DNA from: Tribonema minus
Taxonomy: Eukaryota; Sar; Xanthophyceae; Tribonematales; Tribonemataceae
Assembly: GCA_017506865.1 (NCBI GenBank)
Contig: JAFCMP010000057.1
Span: 434,001 to 498,000, forward strand
DNA length: 64,000 nucleotides
Reading direction: 5' to 3'
The translations under genes and the position numbers were made by a program. Below the pieces are notes generated by a model. It did not search any database. It had not been told where the DNA came from and worked only from the letters and a program-made list of their open reading frames with translations. Below are positions 37,701 to 46,162 of the stretch, piece after piece (the stretch's first letter is position 1; every line of letters starts with the position of its first letter).

Positions 37701-40614
37701 GTTCACGACGCTGCTTGTTGAGCCCGAACTGCTGCCGGAGCAATCGCAACGGCTTCTCCGCGCCGCGGCCCTCTCAGGCATAGGACAGAAGCGGCGTCCG
37801 ATCGCCTGCTCCAGTGTCTGGCGCAGACTCCTCGGGTCCACAGCGGCACGGGGTGTCAAGGGCAAAATATCGGGGCTGCTGGCCTCCATGTCGCAGTTTG
37901 GCGTAGGATACCGGTCTGGCGTCGAGCATGTGGCAGCGCGCGCGCGCGTGTGGCACGAGCTGTATGGCACCACAATCCAGCTGGACTGTGAGAACGCATT
38001 TAACAGTGTGGATCGCGCCGCCATTGTGCGGGGACTTATGCTCTTCTGTCCGGAGCTGCTCCCGCACTTTGAGTCCGTATACTGTGGTGACACTGCCCCA
38101 GAGATGCGAGTGGAGGTGAACGGTGAAGCTCGCATTATCTGCTCCCACCTAGGGTGCCAGCAAGGGGACCCTCTAGGGCCGCTGTACTTTGCAGTGGCAG
38201 CGGCATTCCTACTCTTCTACCCTGATGGAGTGAATGCGACGCCCGGCAGTATGCCGGCCTACGGCCACAGCACAGCGGAACCGCCAGCCCCGCACTGCGC
38301 TTTCCTGGATGACCTCAACGTGCTGCAAGCTGCCTACTTCGACGATGCAGCGGCCGCTGGGGTGGCAGAGGTGATCCGTCGGCTTGCGGCAGGGGGGCTA
38401 CGCGTTCGACCAGACAAGTCGCTGGCCATTGCCATGCGCGGCACAGTGTTTGATGAAGCGGCCAGAGCACGCCTGCGCGCCCTTGACATACCGTTTGTGG
38501 ACGCCACCATGCCAGAATCCAGTCAGGGCTTTACGTCGGTCGGGGTACCGGTAGGGCACCCAGCCTATGTGCATGCTGCCATGAGCAAGCATCTTGTTGA
38601 CGCAGGGACATGGCGATTGTCGTGGCAGCTAGCTGGGATGGCGCGGCATCACCTACAGGCAGCACAGTTCATTCTGCGCAGGTCACTGACGAAGCGGATG
38701 GGCTTCTTAGCTCGGGTCGTTGACACGGCTTTGAGTGAGACATGGCTGCACGCATTTGACGGGTTCTGTGCATGGACGCTTGAACGCATGCTGCACCTGC
38801 ACGGCTGCGCTACCGCGGCAGTCATGAAGTCACACCTGCTGGCCGCCTGCACTGCTGGTGACAATGAGGTAGCCAGCAGTGGCAGCGTGCTGGTATTGCC
38901 GCGCTTGGGCCCACCAGAACTCACGGACATCGCAGTGCCACTGCGGGCGTCACGGTTGCCGGAGCGACGAGGCGGTCTGGGCATGCCGCTTTTGGGGCTA
39001 CTGGCACCAGCCGCATACACGGCCCAGGCATGCACAACACTGCGGCCTGCAATAATTCATGCCACTGTGGCAGCAGGGGCCCTGAGGCTCGGCACTGACG
39101 AACACGGCGCAGTCACCTGGTTCGCGCAGCACTCATGCGCAATACGCGAGGACCAGGGACTGCCGCCAATCATCGAGGCCGTGCGACGCTCTACGCGAGC
39201 GCTGACAGCTGATGGCGGCGAAAAATCACGCACAGCTGTGGCCGAGCAGCTCCCAGCATCGTTGCTACGGTGGGCAGCGGATACAACGGCCGCAGCGTCG
39301 ACGCTCCCCACTGCGGTGCAAGCGATCTACGCCGCAACTGCCGTCACGGAGACGGGGACCACTGAGCCAGCCCCACACACCCACGGCATTGTGCCTGGCG
39401 CCGAGGCGGCCGCTGCGGCGGCGACCGTACCTGGCCCTCAAGCCGCTGCCGCGGCTGCCTCTTCCACGCCCGCTAAAACACAAACTAGCGCGGAAGAAAG
39501 CAGCTGCAGCGGCGGGCAGGAGGACGACGACGACGACTGGGAGGCCTATGCTGACGAGATCTGCAGAAAGGTAGTGCCCCGCCGCCGGCGCGGTCACTTC
39601 ACGCACGGACTACAAGCCCGCCTTTCAAATGTTCTTCGACGTCAATACGAGGACTGCCTGGTGGAGGACCTAGAGGCTGCCTCGGCTGGTGCCGTGGGCA
39701 AGCCGACGCAGGCTACACTTATTGGTGACTTGCGTGACACCAGCCGCCGCCGCCAACAGGCTAGCGCGCGGGTCCTGGCGCAGCTGCGCAGCCAGCGTGC
39801 GTCCGGGGCAATGGCGTGGATGAGCGTGCCACCCGCTGCCAATGACCGCCCGGGTGCGGCGCCCATGTCCAGTATGGCAGCAGCCACGATGATTATGGTT
39901 GCGATCTTCATAGACGGGTGGGGCATACAGGGCGAGGTGTGCCCATGGCGGTGCAGTGACGTGAGCCCCACCTCCACGCATGCGATCAGCTGCCCCAGCC
40001 AGCACATACGGGGGCACAACGCGACACACACTGCCCAAAAGCGGTGCCTACAGCGCATCTTGAGACAGCACCATGTCTCTATTGTCCGCAATGAGGACGC
40101 TAGCGTCTTCAAGGTACCGGGGTATCGGGCGGACACAGTCATTGACCCAGGGTGTCTGCACTTTAGCAGTGCATACCGTAACAAGGGAATAGTGCTAGAC
40201 ACAAGTGTGCGCGCGCCCACAGCGAGCTCGTACCTGACAGGCAAAACAAATGCCTCGAACACGGACGGCTATGCTGCTGGGGTGGGGGAGGACGCGAAGG
40301 TCAAGCACCACACCGGCACCTTGACGTCATCTTGGGCTTTTGTGCCATTCGTGCAGGAGTCGTACGGACGGCTGGGCAAGCAGACAAGCCTTTTTGTTAA
40401 GGAGTTGGCAATGCACTCAGCACTGTGCTCAGGGGGGGGGAAGGCAGATGTGTTACGCAAGGCCGGGTTAGCTAAGCGTCAGATCCACATTGAGCTGAGC
40501 ATATCGCTGGCGCGGGAGTTGGCGGAGCGCGTCATGGCATACACACGTGGAGCGCGAATGCTGGGCTGTGTTGCGGCGCCGGTATCCAAACTCCTAGGGC
40601 ACAGCGCAGACTAG
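31762..40614 (+). CDS. LINE polyprotein: proline repeat, zinc-finger-like clusters, OTU-like protease, RT, RLE endonuclease (2950 aa)
   Basis: Residues ~64-127 are a PPPIPG hexapeptide repeat with ten IP(G/D)P steps. Residues ~320-420 and ~440-530 are a tandemly duplicated basic/proline module (each with RGAA(A/S), RRGRRR and VPMEVGEP). Cys/His clusters occur at ~575 (CRMCDKF), ~636 (CDGCGNLF) and ~1340 (CPLCTLAF). An OTU-like domain spans ~1090-1290: GNGNCLIHTAL with Cys1099 and GHFELL with His1287; the usual Asp of DGNC is Asn. The reverse transcriptase is at ~1915-2270, with LDCENAFNSVD (Asp2075), GCQQGDPLGP and the active site FLDD at 2181-2184. The C-terminal RLE has CPWRC (2727-2731), a His/Cys cluster, YRADTVIDP (Asp2791), IVLDTSV (Asp2813) and VPFVQESYGRLG (~2861). 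Start is the first ATG of the frame. The predicted role is target-primed reverse transcription; the OTU-like domain may process the polyprotein or act on host ubiquitin, which is inference. Confidence 0.92.
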   Translation: MALHWLTSPASRGEGSPLKRKREQRNHGLNTGLWWWQVKAARQSDTRRRRRHGVGRWVRLVIPPPPPIPGPPPIPGPPPIPGPPPIPGPPPIPGPPPIPGPPPIPGPPPIPGPPPIPDPPPIPGPPPPQLMAQSSRPRPMPEVPVCSQVAELCRSMRRLHLSSADSDEPQGSGSHAHVKKRRRHLSSPGAANHCDRGCSQTKRPRHQPASDSESQAASLREALPPAAMIVLSLVVLPPPAANKRRRATLPPDSPVATTPMPKRRSRRKTPLVTAATAAPAAGPAPANPVVAQPRTTVTAAAACGRKVTSDLTAAATPRAADMVPKPPAGAAASDGQRGAAASRRGRRRGASAGPPPGRLGSIGSINRPESPSGKLSALAKAVTTTVPVPMEVGEPTSGPAGHQRRITSRPSQPASSGASPQWHPGPQPMEVTAAETSCTADMVTTAPAAAAAAAPGGERGAAAPRRGRRRASAQSTGSVTRPEPQSGGALAKPVTVTMPVPMEVGEPGPAGHQRRITSRSLQPAGSGASLSGGSVTSDGNSRNGHPISGITAMTFLAPAKTPAANRKVNIPGLDCRMCDKFIVRANPRAPGKNCPAAHACAHQRTRHTGKGKQFAELHVQLFLDHRPICGGLEQVCDGCGNLFIRRTAASATTPSGDLGALDQCDVWRCADCLAGPVAATACTLSGCDRASGHDHIADIHTRPTTCAAAAGGAAVGGGNSLKPTAALLAAASKCGPIRKILGCEHLGVDPRQAHASTLDGVADAPLPRLTRSSTMGVLPGESRASDSGATMSSNDRVPSTPGSAAAAVAAGAQSSECPRDPTGSHWQGLLGAAGALARRVRALALAPNRARVTVLCAWPTGTKLGPCRTSRRLHMRPAPSDAPATQTLLGRTSCAPLASQMHDLTVTFSLLSLREEGNDLATVFDQLSLREPVVARSPRQPAGKRGESDVTQAGDNSTHATMTETAPVTAMVASGKRSRRRGKHRRRTQERQAQCDNSRAPLAPATTPPRGGASAPSAPISGPAKVTTVTVATRVPSTVCHTVTVEEQQDALAKATNYGFSTWHTGLQALHKQALGENTATLARGGELRPVSNVGNGNCLIHTALHGIGSVAVEHGLPAPALVIAMREALLDGMVAYVTQGAGKQGASMSSMRQLTAHAAAQPACTREQFDTYGTRARCLAIEYGTNETDSADSGHTLLLQRLQEEGVWGRPLGLSVWAIVAAVYAVSVTVWQAEPQATGSTQKSTGLVLAQLMGLPAVFAPVTPAQPDCHLDVLWTPPGLYTNVGHFELLVAPAAAPPLPTTMTASATTQANSTHITAPSRTQPRTALQLPQQPEPLRCPLCTLAFWQLGQKEDSKQRGKLSAASRMAPVVAHFNGGSCTRSMLNPEASTSHCQQNLAAAYAKGIRQQVDHDPSGDRAPSGSSTCNTGAHHAKRVQEMSTMYGCTAEDFLRAVRKLSACTGACGLVHMSASAGQRQCALTSPCHTCRRNGSAPTRARPAVPPGQSEGGGAGSDGAAAAAGAAAATPPKPPAVPASGAANSKSSKKRPAATATGAQRRRRTAAAAAPPGSAGSRTQSNSLRLQDSSPPHGTAVGWADMDLDPPDDAASPPPPTTTTSGRPSKPQSRASLAWDLSTPSVVHALDQTNEADLLLLRFTTTANPFRTQLQCTQWARLVEHATRLLADATDSAREAARVRLHHGAGAFAHQVFQTLVQRGYRLLHLLAAMAFGRQPEGTGMPPAARLAALLSGDFAELLRKTLSAAAALRAPKPNNAATASAQTNFDADWTEADSRQQTACAALSGKRRGVGLAAARLEAREACAPADEVTAQVLAAKHPETGTRPGVVDTPMEQVRGLVRDARRHCLHGAGVATTAGPAGSGSPVFESGQAHDRSDRPEDAASAAGRRLEVEATDILSTLSAAGAGKAGGLDGLRYEHLLMAAGPGAPVKAATRPVGSASPGLAGDSESDVMEPAFAHHLAKVFTTLLVEPELLPEQSQRLLRAAALSGIGQKRRPIACSSVWRRLLGSTAARGVKGKISGLLASMSQFGVGYRSGVEHVAARARVWHELYGTTIQLDCENAFNSVDRAAIVRGLMLFCPELLPHFESVYCGDTAPEMRVEVNGEARIICSHLGCQQGDPLGPLYFAVAAAFLLFYPDGVNATPGSMPAYGHSTAEPPAPHCAFLDDLNVLQAAYFDDAAAAGVAEVIRRLAAGGLRVRPDKSLAIAMRGTVFDEAARARLRALDIPFVDATMPESSQGFTSVGVPVGHPAYVHAAMSKHLVDAGTWRLSWQLAGMARHHLQAAQFILRRSLTKRMGFLARVVDTALSETWLHAFDGFCAWTLERMLHLHGCATAAVMKSHLLAACTAGDNEVASSGSVLVLPRLGPPELTDIAVPLRASRLPERRGGLGMPLLGLLAPAAYTAQACTTLRPAIIHATVAAGALRLGTDEHGAVTWFAQHSCAIREDQGLPPIIEAVRRSTRALTADGGEKSRTAVAEQLPASLLRWAADTTAAASTLPTAVQAIYAATAVTETGTTEPAPHTHGIVPGAEAAAAAATVPGPQAAAAAASSTPAKTQTSAEESSCSGGQEDDDDDWEAYADEICRKVVPRRRRGHFTHGLQARLSNVLRRQYEDCLVEDLEAASAGAVGKPTQATLIGDLRDTSRRRQQASARVLAQLRSQRASGAMAWMSVPPAANDRPGAAPMSSMAAATMIMVAIFIDGWGIQGEVCPWRCSDVSPTSTHAISCPSQHIRGHNATHTAQKRCLQRILRQHHVSIVRNEDASVFKVPGYRADTVIDPGCLHFSSAYRNKGIVLDTSVRAPTASSYLTGKTNASNTDGYAAGVGEDAKVKHHTGTLTSSWAFVPFVQESYGRLGKQTSLFVKELAMHSALCSGGGKADVLRKAGLAKRQIHIELSISLARELAERVMAYTRGARMLGCVAAPVSKLLGHSAD
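31951..32142 (+). repeat. 18-bp minisatellite encoding the PPPIPG repeat of the LINE protein
   Basis: Tandem CCGCCGATCCCGGGCCCG-type units, about ten copies with GATCCC/GATACC variants, lie in frame in the ORF. Reverse-strand and shifted open frames here are shadows of the repeat. Confidence 0.9.
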
Positions 40615-40692
40615 GCTGCTGCGTTGACGCAAGCTTTTCGATTGCATAGGCAACCCGGCCTCCCTTGGGCCTTTATAAATACAAGTCCATAC
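40615..40692 (+). other. LINE 3' UTR
   Basis: The segment from the stop to the target duplication is shared with the truncated copy (18239-18315): it starts GCTGCTGCGTTGAC, includes GGCAACCCGGCCTCCCTTGG, and ends TATAAATACA(A/G)GTCCATA. This short conserved tail is probably what the RT recognises. There is no poly(A) or simple repeat at the end. Confidence 0.8.
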
Positions 40693-40704
40693 GTACAACA
40701 CCTT
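40693..40704. repeat. Right target-site duplication of the full-length LINE
   Basis: GTACAACACCTT, a repeat of 30930-30941. Confidence 0.85.
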
Positions 40705-41380
40705 TTTGACTTGCTTGTGCTGTGTCAAGCACGACTTGTTGATTGATAAATGAAGCATCTGCGCCCTGCTTAAAGTGAGGCATGCAAAGTGCAGTTCAGC
40801 CAGCAGTTCATGGCCTTCACCAGTTGAGTACACAGTGGAATGTAAGGAACCCACACTGTGAGTCCCATGTCAGCCACAAAAAAAAGCTGAAGCAGGAGTG
40901 GATGCTCCACTGCCAATTTTGCTTAAGTTGAACATACTACCGAAGTACTAAGGGCCAGGGTTCTACAGCATGTGTGCAACAGACCATTATGTCGCAACCA
41001 CAACAGAAGAGATGAAAGATGCAACAGAGGAAATATGATCCACAGGCAAATGGGCACGAGCACCAGCAAAAGCACATTGTCATGGAAAGTGCCAATGCTA
41101 GGTGCAGAGGCGTAGCATGGTACATGTTGCCGAAAGCGCGTGCAGACCCATCTTCACACAACTACAACACACACACACAGAGCATGTTGCAACTGCCATG
41201 TGGCTACTCGGTGGACGAATATGTAATAGGCCCCAAGAGACTCTGGCTGATGTGTGCTAGAGTGGCTTAAACAGCATGTGGTTCAATCCTAACTGCACTG
41301 CCTGCTTGCCTGGTTTGTGTACACTCTGTCTCCTGGTTATTGCTTCAATCTGTTACCGCTACTGCTGACTGCTGGCAGGT
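40705..41380. other. Interval between the LINE and the transporter gene; no gene recognised
   Basis: The interval includes the 3' UTR of the minus-strand transporter at its right side. A GGTTCAATCC box at about 41279 resembles a tRNA B box, but no acceptor stem or cloverleaf can be drawn. Confidence 0.55.
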
Positions 41381-44300
41381 CTATGCGTTTGCTGCGTAAG
41401 CTCGCACAGGATTGATGCCTGAATCATACAGAGGCGTCTTCTCTGTCCCCTCGTACTGCTCTGACAGCTTGGCAAGCAACTTGCGCGAGACAATGGGGCT
41501 GTCTGAGTACAAGGTCTTAGCTGGCTGCGTAGGCTGTTGCCGCTGCTTATAGAGCTCAAACAACGGAAGTGCCAGCAGCAAAGCCAGCGTTGCCGTCTGC
41601 AAAATAGCAATATCAAACAGAACATGGCATCGTGTCAGCAAATGCGAGACAAAAAAGCCAGTGACTGCGCCTGCAACAGCGGGGCATTGGTAACTGCAGT
41701 TGCTGCCCAGGTAGGATAGCCATGGAGAGAAACTTGGATATCATACCGCATCTGAGAGGCTGCAGGACAATTGCGGATCGCTTGCAGAGCACAAATCCTG
41801 TTCAACTGTACTACTTCCAGCGTAATTGGTTTGCTCCATACTTTAAAATGCTATTTTGAAGTTGCCTGTTTTTTTGGTTGATGCATGCTTGCTTAACACA
41901 TTTCCAAATGGCAGGCTGTGGGCTTGCAACCCTTTGTTAGGATGGTACAAAGTGGCATAGAGCTGGTGCACATTCCCTGAGATTGGTACTACATGTACAA
42001 TCAAAGAAAAGGCAAAATGTCCTGTTGCAAAGGTACATGCGCTACAGGTGCTGCAAGTCTGTTGCTGTCCTTACCTGTGCGTAAGCCACCATATCCCAGT
42101 TGCCATGATCACACCCTGGCTTGTCCACCTGTGCATACAAATGTGAAGACCACAATGAGTAAGTCATTGTAAGCCGCCAAGCAAGTGCTTCTCAGCCTCA
42201 TGCAGCAGAGGGACGATGTGCTTGAAATTACAGACAACAAGAGTGTGCATTGATACCATCTGCTAGGCGCAGCATGCAGGTCTATTAAAGGCCCAGTCAG
42301 CGAGGTTTCAGCGGGCTTGCTTTCAGATGTGCACATCAGCATCTGCAAACGCACGCAACCGGCTTGTATCGCGCGGAGAGTGACGCTGCTCTCACAGCTC
42401 GATGACTGTGTCATTGCAGCCCGCTGTGCTGGAACGGCGACATGATGACAAGCGTGTCCTACTGCCCACATGACATCTTGGTCCGTGTGCGCCAGCATCA
42501 TACAAGTCCCACTTGACAGGGTTGACTCACCAAGTGGCAGTCGCCTGTGCCCCAGTCGCTGAGAGGATACTGGATGAGACCCACAAGGCCCGCCATGGCA
42601 AAGCTAACGCCACTAGTGATGCCAAAGAACCGGAAACCCAGGGCATCGCCTGAAAGCATGCATCGAAGTGCAACAAGAGCAGAACCAAGGTTGCCGATGT
42701 CAGATATGCTGATTGGTGTCACAACTACAGATGGCTGCTAGATTGCACAGCTAGTCAAATTGTGACAAACAGTCTCAGGTGCTTGATAATACTGCAGATG
42801 GGCACTGGCGTTTCAAAGCTACTACTGCCATGACAAAATAAGCCAGCCAGAACATAATAATAAACATGCCCTTCATGCACGACCAGAACCGATTGTGAAT
42901 TTGCAGTAACTTTGCCACCACCTTGAGCACAAGCTTTCATTTCGTTCATGGAGAGATGTGATGGTCAAATGAGTACGAGTCAGGCAACAGAGTTGTGCTG
43001 GTATTCCTTCTTTCCTGGGTCATCAACACCAGTTGATGCACTGTTTAATGGCTATCAGCTCACCTAGGTAGCCAAAGAAGTAGGTGAAGAGGAACGTACG
43101 GAACAGGGAGTATGCCGCAAACGCCACCAGCAGCGCCACCTTGGTCTGCAGCATGATGGCCACAGACCAGACCAGCGCCAGCAGCAGTGTCATGACGCAT
43201 GTGGCAGGAAATCCCACACTGTCCATCATGGCGCCGACGATTGGGATTCCCAGGACACCGCCGGTGGTGATGGCGGTGAATATGCGCAGGCACGACAGCT
43301 GGACGTCAGGGAGAAGGTAGGCCTGGTCGCCAAGCTGTGTGCCGATGGTGCCTATGTAGAAGTTGGCCCAGAAGGAGGCGACCATGAGGAGGAGCGTCAC
43401 ACGCACAAATGCTCCGCTGGACAGCTGAGTCTGCAGAGACTCCTCTTTAAGGCCACGCCGGGACTTCATGGGAGGTGCGGGCAGGCTGCGCCATGTGAAC
43501 ACACACGCAGATGCAGCAAATGTGTTAGAATGCAGCACAATATGCTAGTCGCGCTGGTCAGCAATGACTGAGCACTGGCGTGTGCGTGTTGGCTGGCGCA
43601 AAGCCTTGCACAGTCCCTGGAGGCACAACATGGGGCTGTGTCATACCTCATGCCTCACCTGAAACCTTCTTGCAACTGATCAGACATTGCGATAGTTCAA
43701 GTAACACTGAGATGCTTGAAGCTTGCGCATGTATGGTGCTTTGCGAAAGCGCAGATGCACTTGAGACATTATTGGCAGTAGCAATGCGAAAAACGATGGG
43801 ACTGGCCAAGCTGGGCAGGCAGAGCATACGCCAAGCAGTTCAGCACACCCGCAAAGAAACAGCTCTGACACTGATGCGTGCTGAGCAACTGCATGAGCTG
43901 GAGATGACCATCCAAGTTATTGTTTTTGTGGCTAGTGCAACATGCAAGCAATGCAACCTGCCAAAACTGCATGCATCAAAACATCTGTAGTGTACGAGGT
44001 CTGATGCACTACCTCCACAGTAGCCATGGCTGCTTTGACCTGATTGCTTCCGCAAACCACAACATGTCAGTCCCGCATCTATGCAGCACAGGCTGTGCCT
44101 ACTGTACCACTCCTTGCCGCTTGCCACCAACATGTACTTGCATAGTGCACTATTATTCCCTGAGTCAGTAAATCAAGCTTCAATGGATGTATGCAATTAG
44201 AGCATGCACGTACCCGGCTGCACTCGCACTGGGGCTGTTGCTGCGCCCAAAGAGGGCAACACTCGGGAGACGCTCCAGGTTCGCGCTCTTTTTCCATACG

Positions 44301-46162
44301 GACGGTAGACGCAGCTTGGAGAATTCAAAGTCTTCCACTGTCTTGCCCGCGTACTTCTGCGAAAGCTCTGGCTCCTCTATGATCTCCTTGCGCAACTCAT
44401 CCTGTTGACCAGCAAACAAAAGTGTGACCGCGCATGCGGTGAACTTATAGTGGCTGAGGATAGTGCTGCCCAGCTGTAGTACCTACCAACGCAATACAAT
44501 ATTGCTGCGATTGACTCACTTGTCCAACAAAGAGCAGCAAACGAACTTACACGCAAGTTTGCATACTAAGCCCGGACAGGTGGCTGGTCGGGCATAACAT
44601 GGTTCATACTGAGGCGTACATGGTGCCCTGATTTCTAAAGGCTCTTCAAAAAAACTGAATGCTGCACAAAGGGGTCAACTCAAATTATGCGGATGCCCAA
44701 TGCCTAACATCATTTTGTGAATGTGAGGTGAGGCAGGTCAAGGTCAACACTTCAAGCCATGCAAGCTCCCAAGGTGCACGTTAATGATAGTGCGCCATGA
44801 TAAAGCAGCAACTCCATGTGCTGTATGATGTAGGCAACTATATGTGCCTTATAAGTCCTCCTTGTCAGCTACAGAGGAGCTTCATGGCGTCGTGTTGATT
44901 CGGTTCAGCACTGCTGTACTTAAACTGGCAGGTGATTGCTATGCCAACAGCCATTGCAGCCCAATCTACATATGTGCTCGTTCGAGGAAATTTTCAGACA
45001 ACCAGCATTTTCAGTAAGAAAAACTGTGAGAGGTGTATGAACGTGGCAACTGCTTCCAGACACCCAGCGTTTCAGTGAGGAAAACTGTGAGAGCGAAGGT
45101 GGCGATGCACTACACACTCTGAGCTCATTTATGCCATTGAGTACATTTCATCAAAAAGAGTCTTAAATCGTTGTCTGCTCATAATACCATGCCGCTTGTC
45201 GGTGCTGTGGTGCTGGCTGATATTTGTGCCATATGCCAAAGAGCTCAAGATGCAAATTTGGTCATGGCAGTCCTGTTGTACTGTTAAGGCCAGTCAAGGC
45301 CAGAAAGCATTACGCTCCGTCAAGCAGTCAGTGATTCACCAGACTAAAACAGACTTCAAGCGGCCCATACATTGCAACTACAGGAGCTCACAGCACCATA
45401 TATGGCCACCAGATAGCGCTCGCAAAGAATTTCAATCCTCCACTTGCTTTGCATGAGCTCACCTTGAGGGTATACGGCTTGTCAGGCATCAGCGCAAGTG
45501 TCAGCAGCAAGCACACCACCACAATTGCCGTGTAGCCCGTAAATATCTGAGAATAACTCAGCCGAAAGCGCGACCATACAAGGTCGAAAGCCAAGAACAC
45601 CACGAAGCTGAGGCTGAAGCTGCCAGTGATTATAGATGTAGCGGTTGCCTTCTTGGTCGGGAACAAGTTGGAAATGTGGATGATGGCTGATTGCACGCCA
45701 GGCCCACCCACCGCCACCAAAGCCATGCCAGGTACAAACATCTCGAACCCTGCTACCAGCAGCAGGCACAACGCAGCAACAAGTGTGTCTCTCAGCTAGG
45801 CAGTTACAATCGCTGTTGGTGCACCCAAACCCTCATGCTATGCACTTTTAATGCTTACCTGGCTTAGATTGGCCGAACAGCAGTGTGCCAGCTCCCACCA
45901 GCAGTAGCGACAGAGCGCTGCATACCCGAGGGCCCGCGCTGTCCAGCACAATGCCCAACACAAGAGGACTCAAAAGATTGAGACTGCTGCCTAGGACGAA
46001 GATGCTGTGCACATAGTCACGAGATAAGCCCGCGCCGCCTTCACTTATATCCGCTGTCAACATGCTCGTGATGGCAGCCCAGCCAAACAGCAGCCCTCCG
46101 CAGCAGAAATTCTGCAAGCACGCCACCAAGAGCATCACGTGTTTGCGCTTGACGGCCCCCAT
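41381..46162 (-). CDS. SLC43/LAT3-like major facilitator transporter, complete, 7 exons (529 aa)
   Basis: Exons on the minus strand: 46162-45859, 45749-45463, 44401-44214, 43485-43064, 42649-42531, 42128-42075 and 41596-41381 (stop TAG). All are GT-AG, and phases join to 529 codons. The start ATG opens MGAVKRKHVMLLVACLQNFC and leads directly into the first membrane helix. Hydrophobic segments suggest about 12 helices in two halves separated by a charged loop (DELRKEIIEEPELSQKYAGK). Family-like motifs are FGWAAITSML, LGIVLDSAGPR (the inter-helix loop), VAVGGPGVQSAIIHISNLFP and ATATSIITGSFSLSF, which match SLC43 (large neutral amino acid carriers) and fungal Fmp42. Substrate is not determined; amino acids are the family's usual cargo. 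Location is probably plasma membrane or an organelle membrane. Length is near the family norm (~520-570). The tail ends in a hydrophilic stretch of about 50 residues. Confidence 0.9.
45002..45095. repeat. Direct repeat of about 31 bp in a transporter intron
   Basis: CCAGCATTTTCAGTAAGAAA plus ACTGTGAGAG near 45002 recurs as CCAGCGTTTCAGTGAGGAAA plus ACTGTGAGAG near 45063, with about five changes. This is an older local duplication. Confidence 0.7.

Larger units (their letters stand above)
30942..40692 (+). mobile_element. Full-length RLE-type LINE with OTU-like protease, about 9.75 kb, apparently intact
   Basis: The element is bounded by GTACAACACCTT on both sides (30930-30941, 40693-40704). 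It has a 5' leader of 820 bp (30942-31761), one uninterrupted 2950-codon ORF (31762-40614) and a 78-bp 3' UTR ending AAGTCCATAC without poly(A). There are no terminal repeats, so it is a non-LTR retrotransposon. The reverse transcriptase plus a C-terminal restriction-like endonuclease (RLE) place it among the RLE-encoding LINE clades, and the OTU-like cysteine protease recalls algal Dualen/RandI and Utopia-type elements. I see no apurinic-type (APE) endonuclease, so it is not a typical Dualen; clade assignment is left open. The open frame and a near-identical truncated sister at 15587-18315 point to recent activity. Confidence 0.93.

Noticed and set aside
41222-41295. tRNA-like B box (GGTTCAATCC) near 41279
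   Set aside because: No acceptor stem, D arm or anticodon arm can be paired around it.
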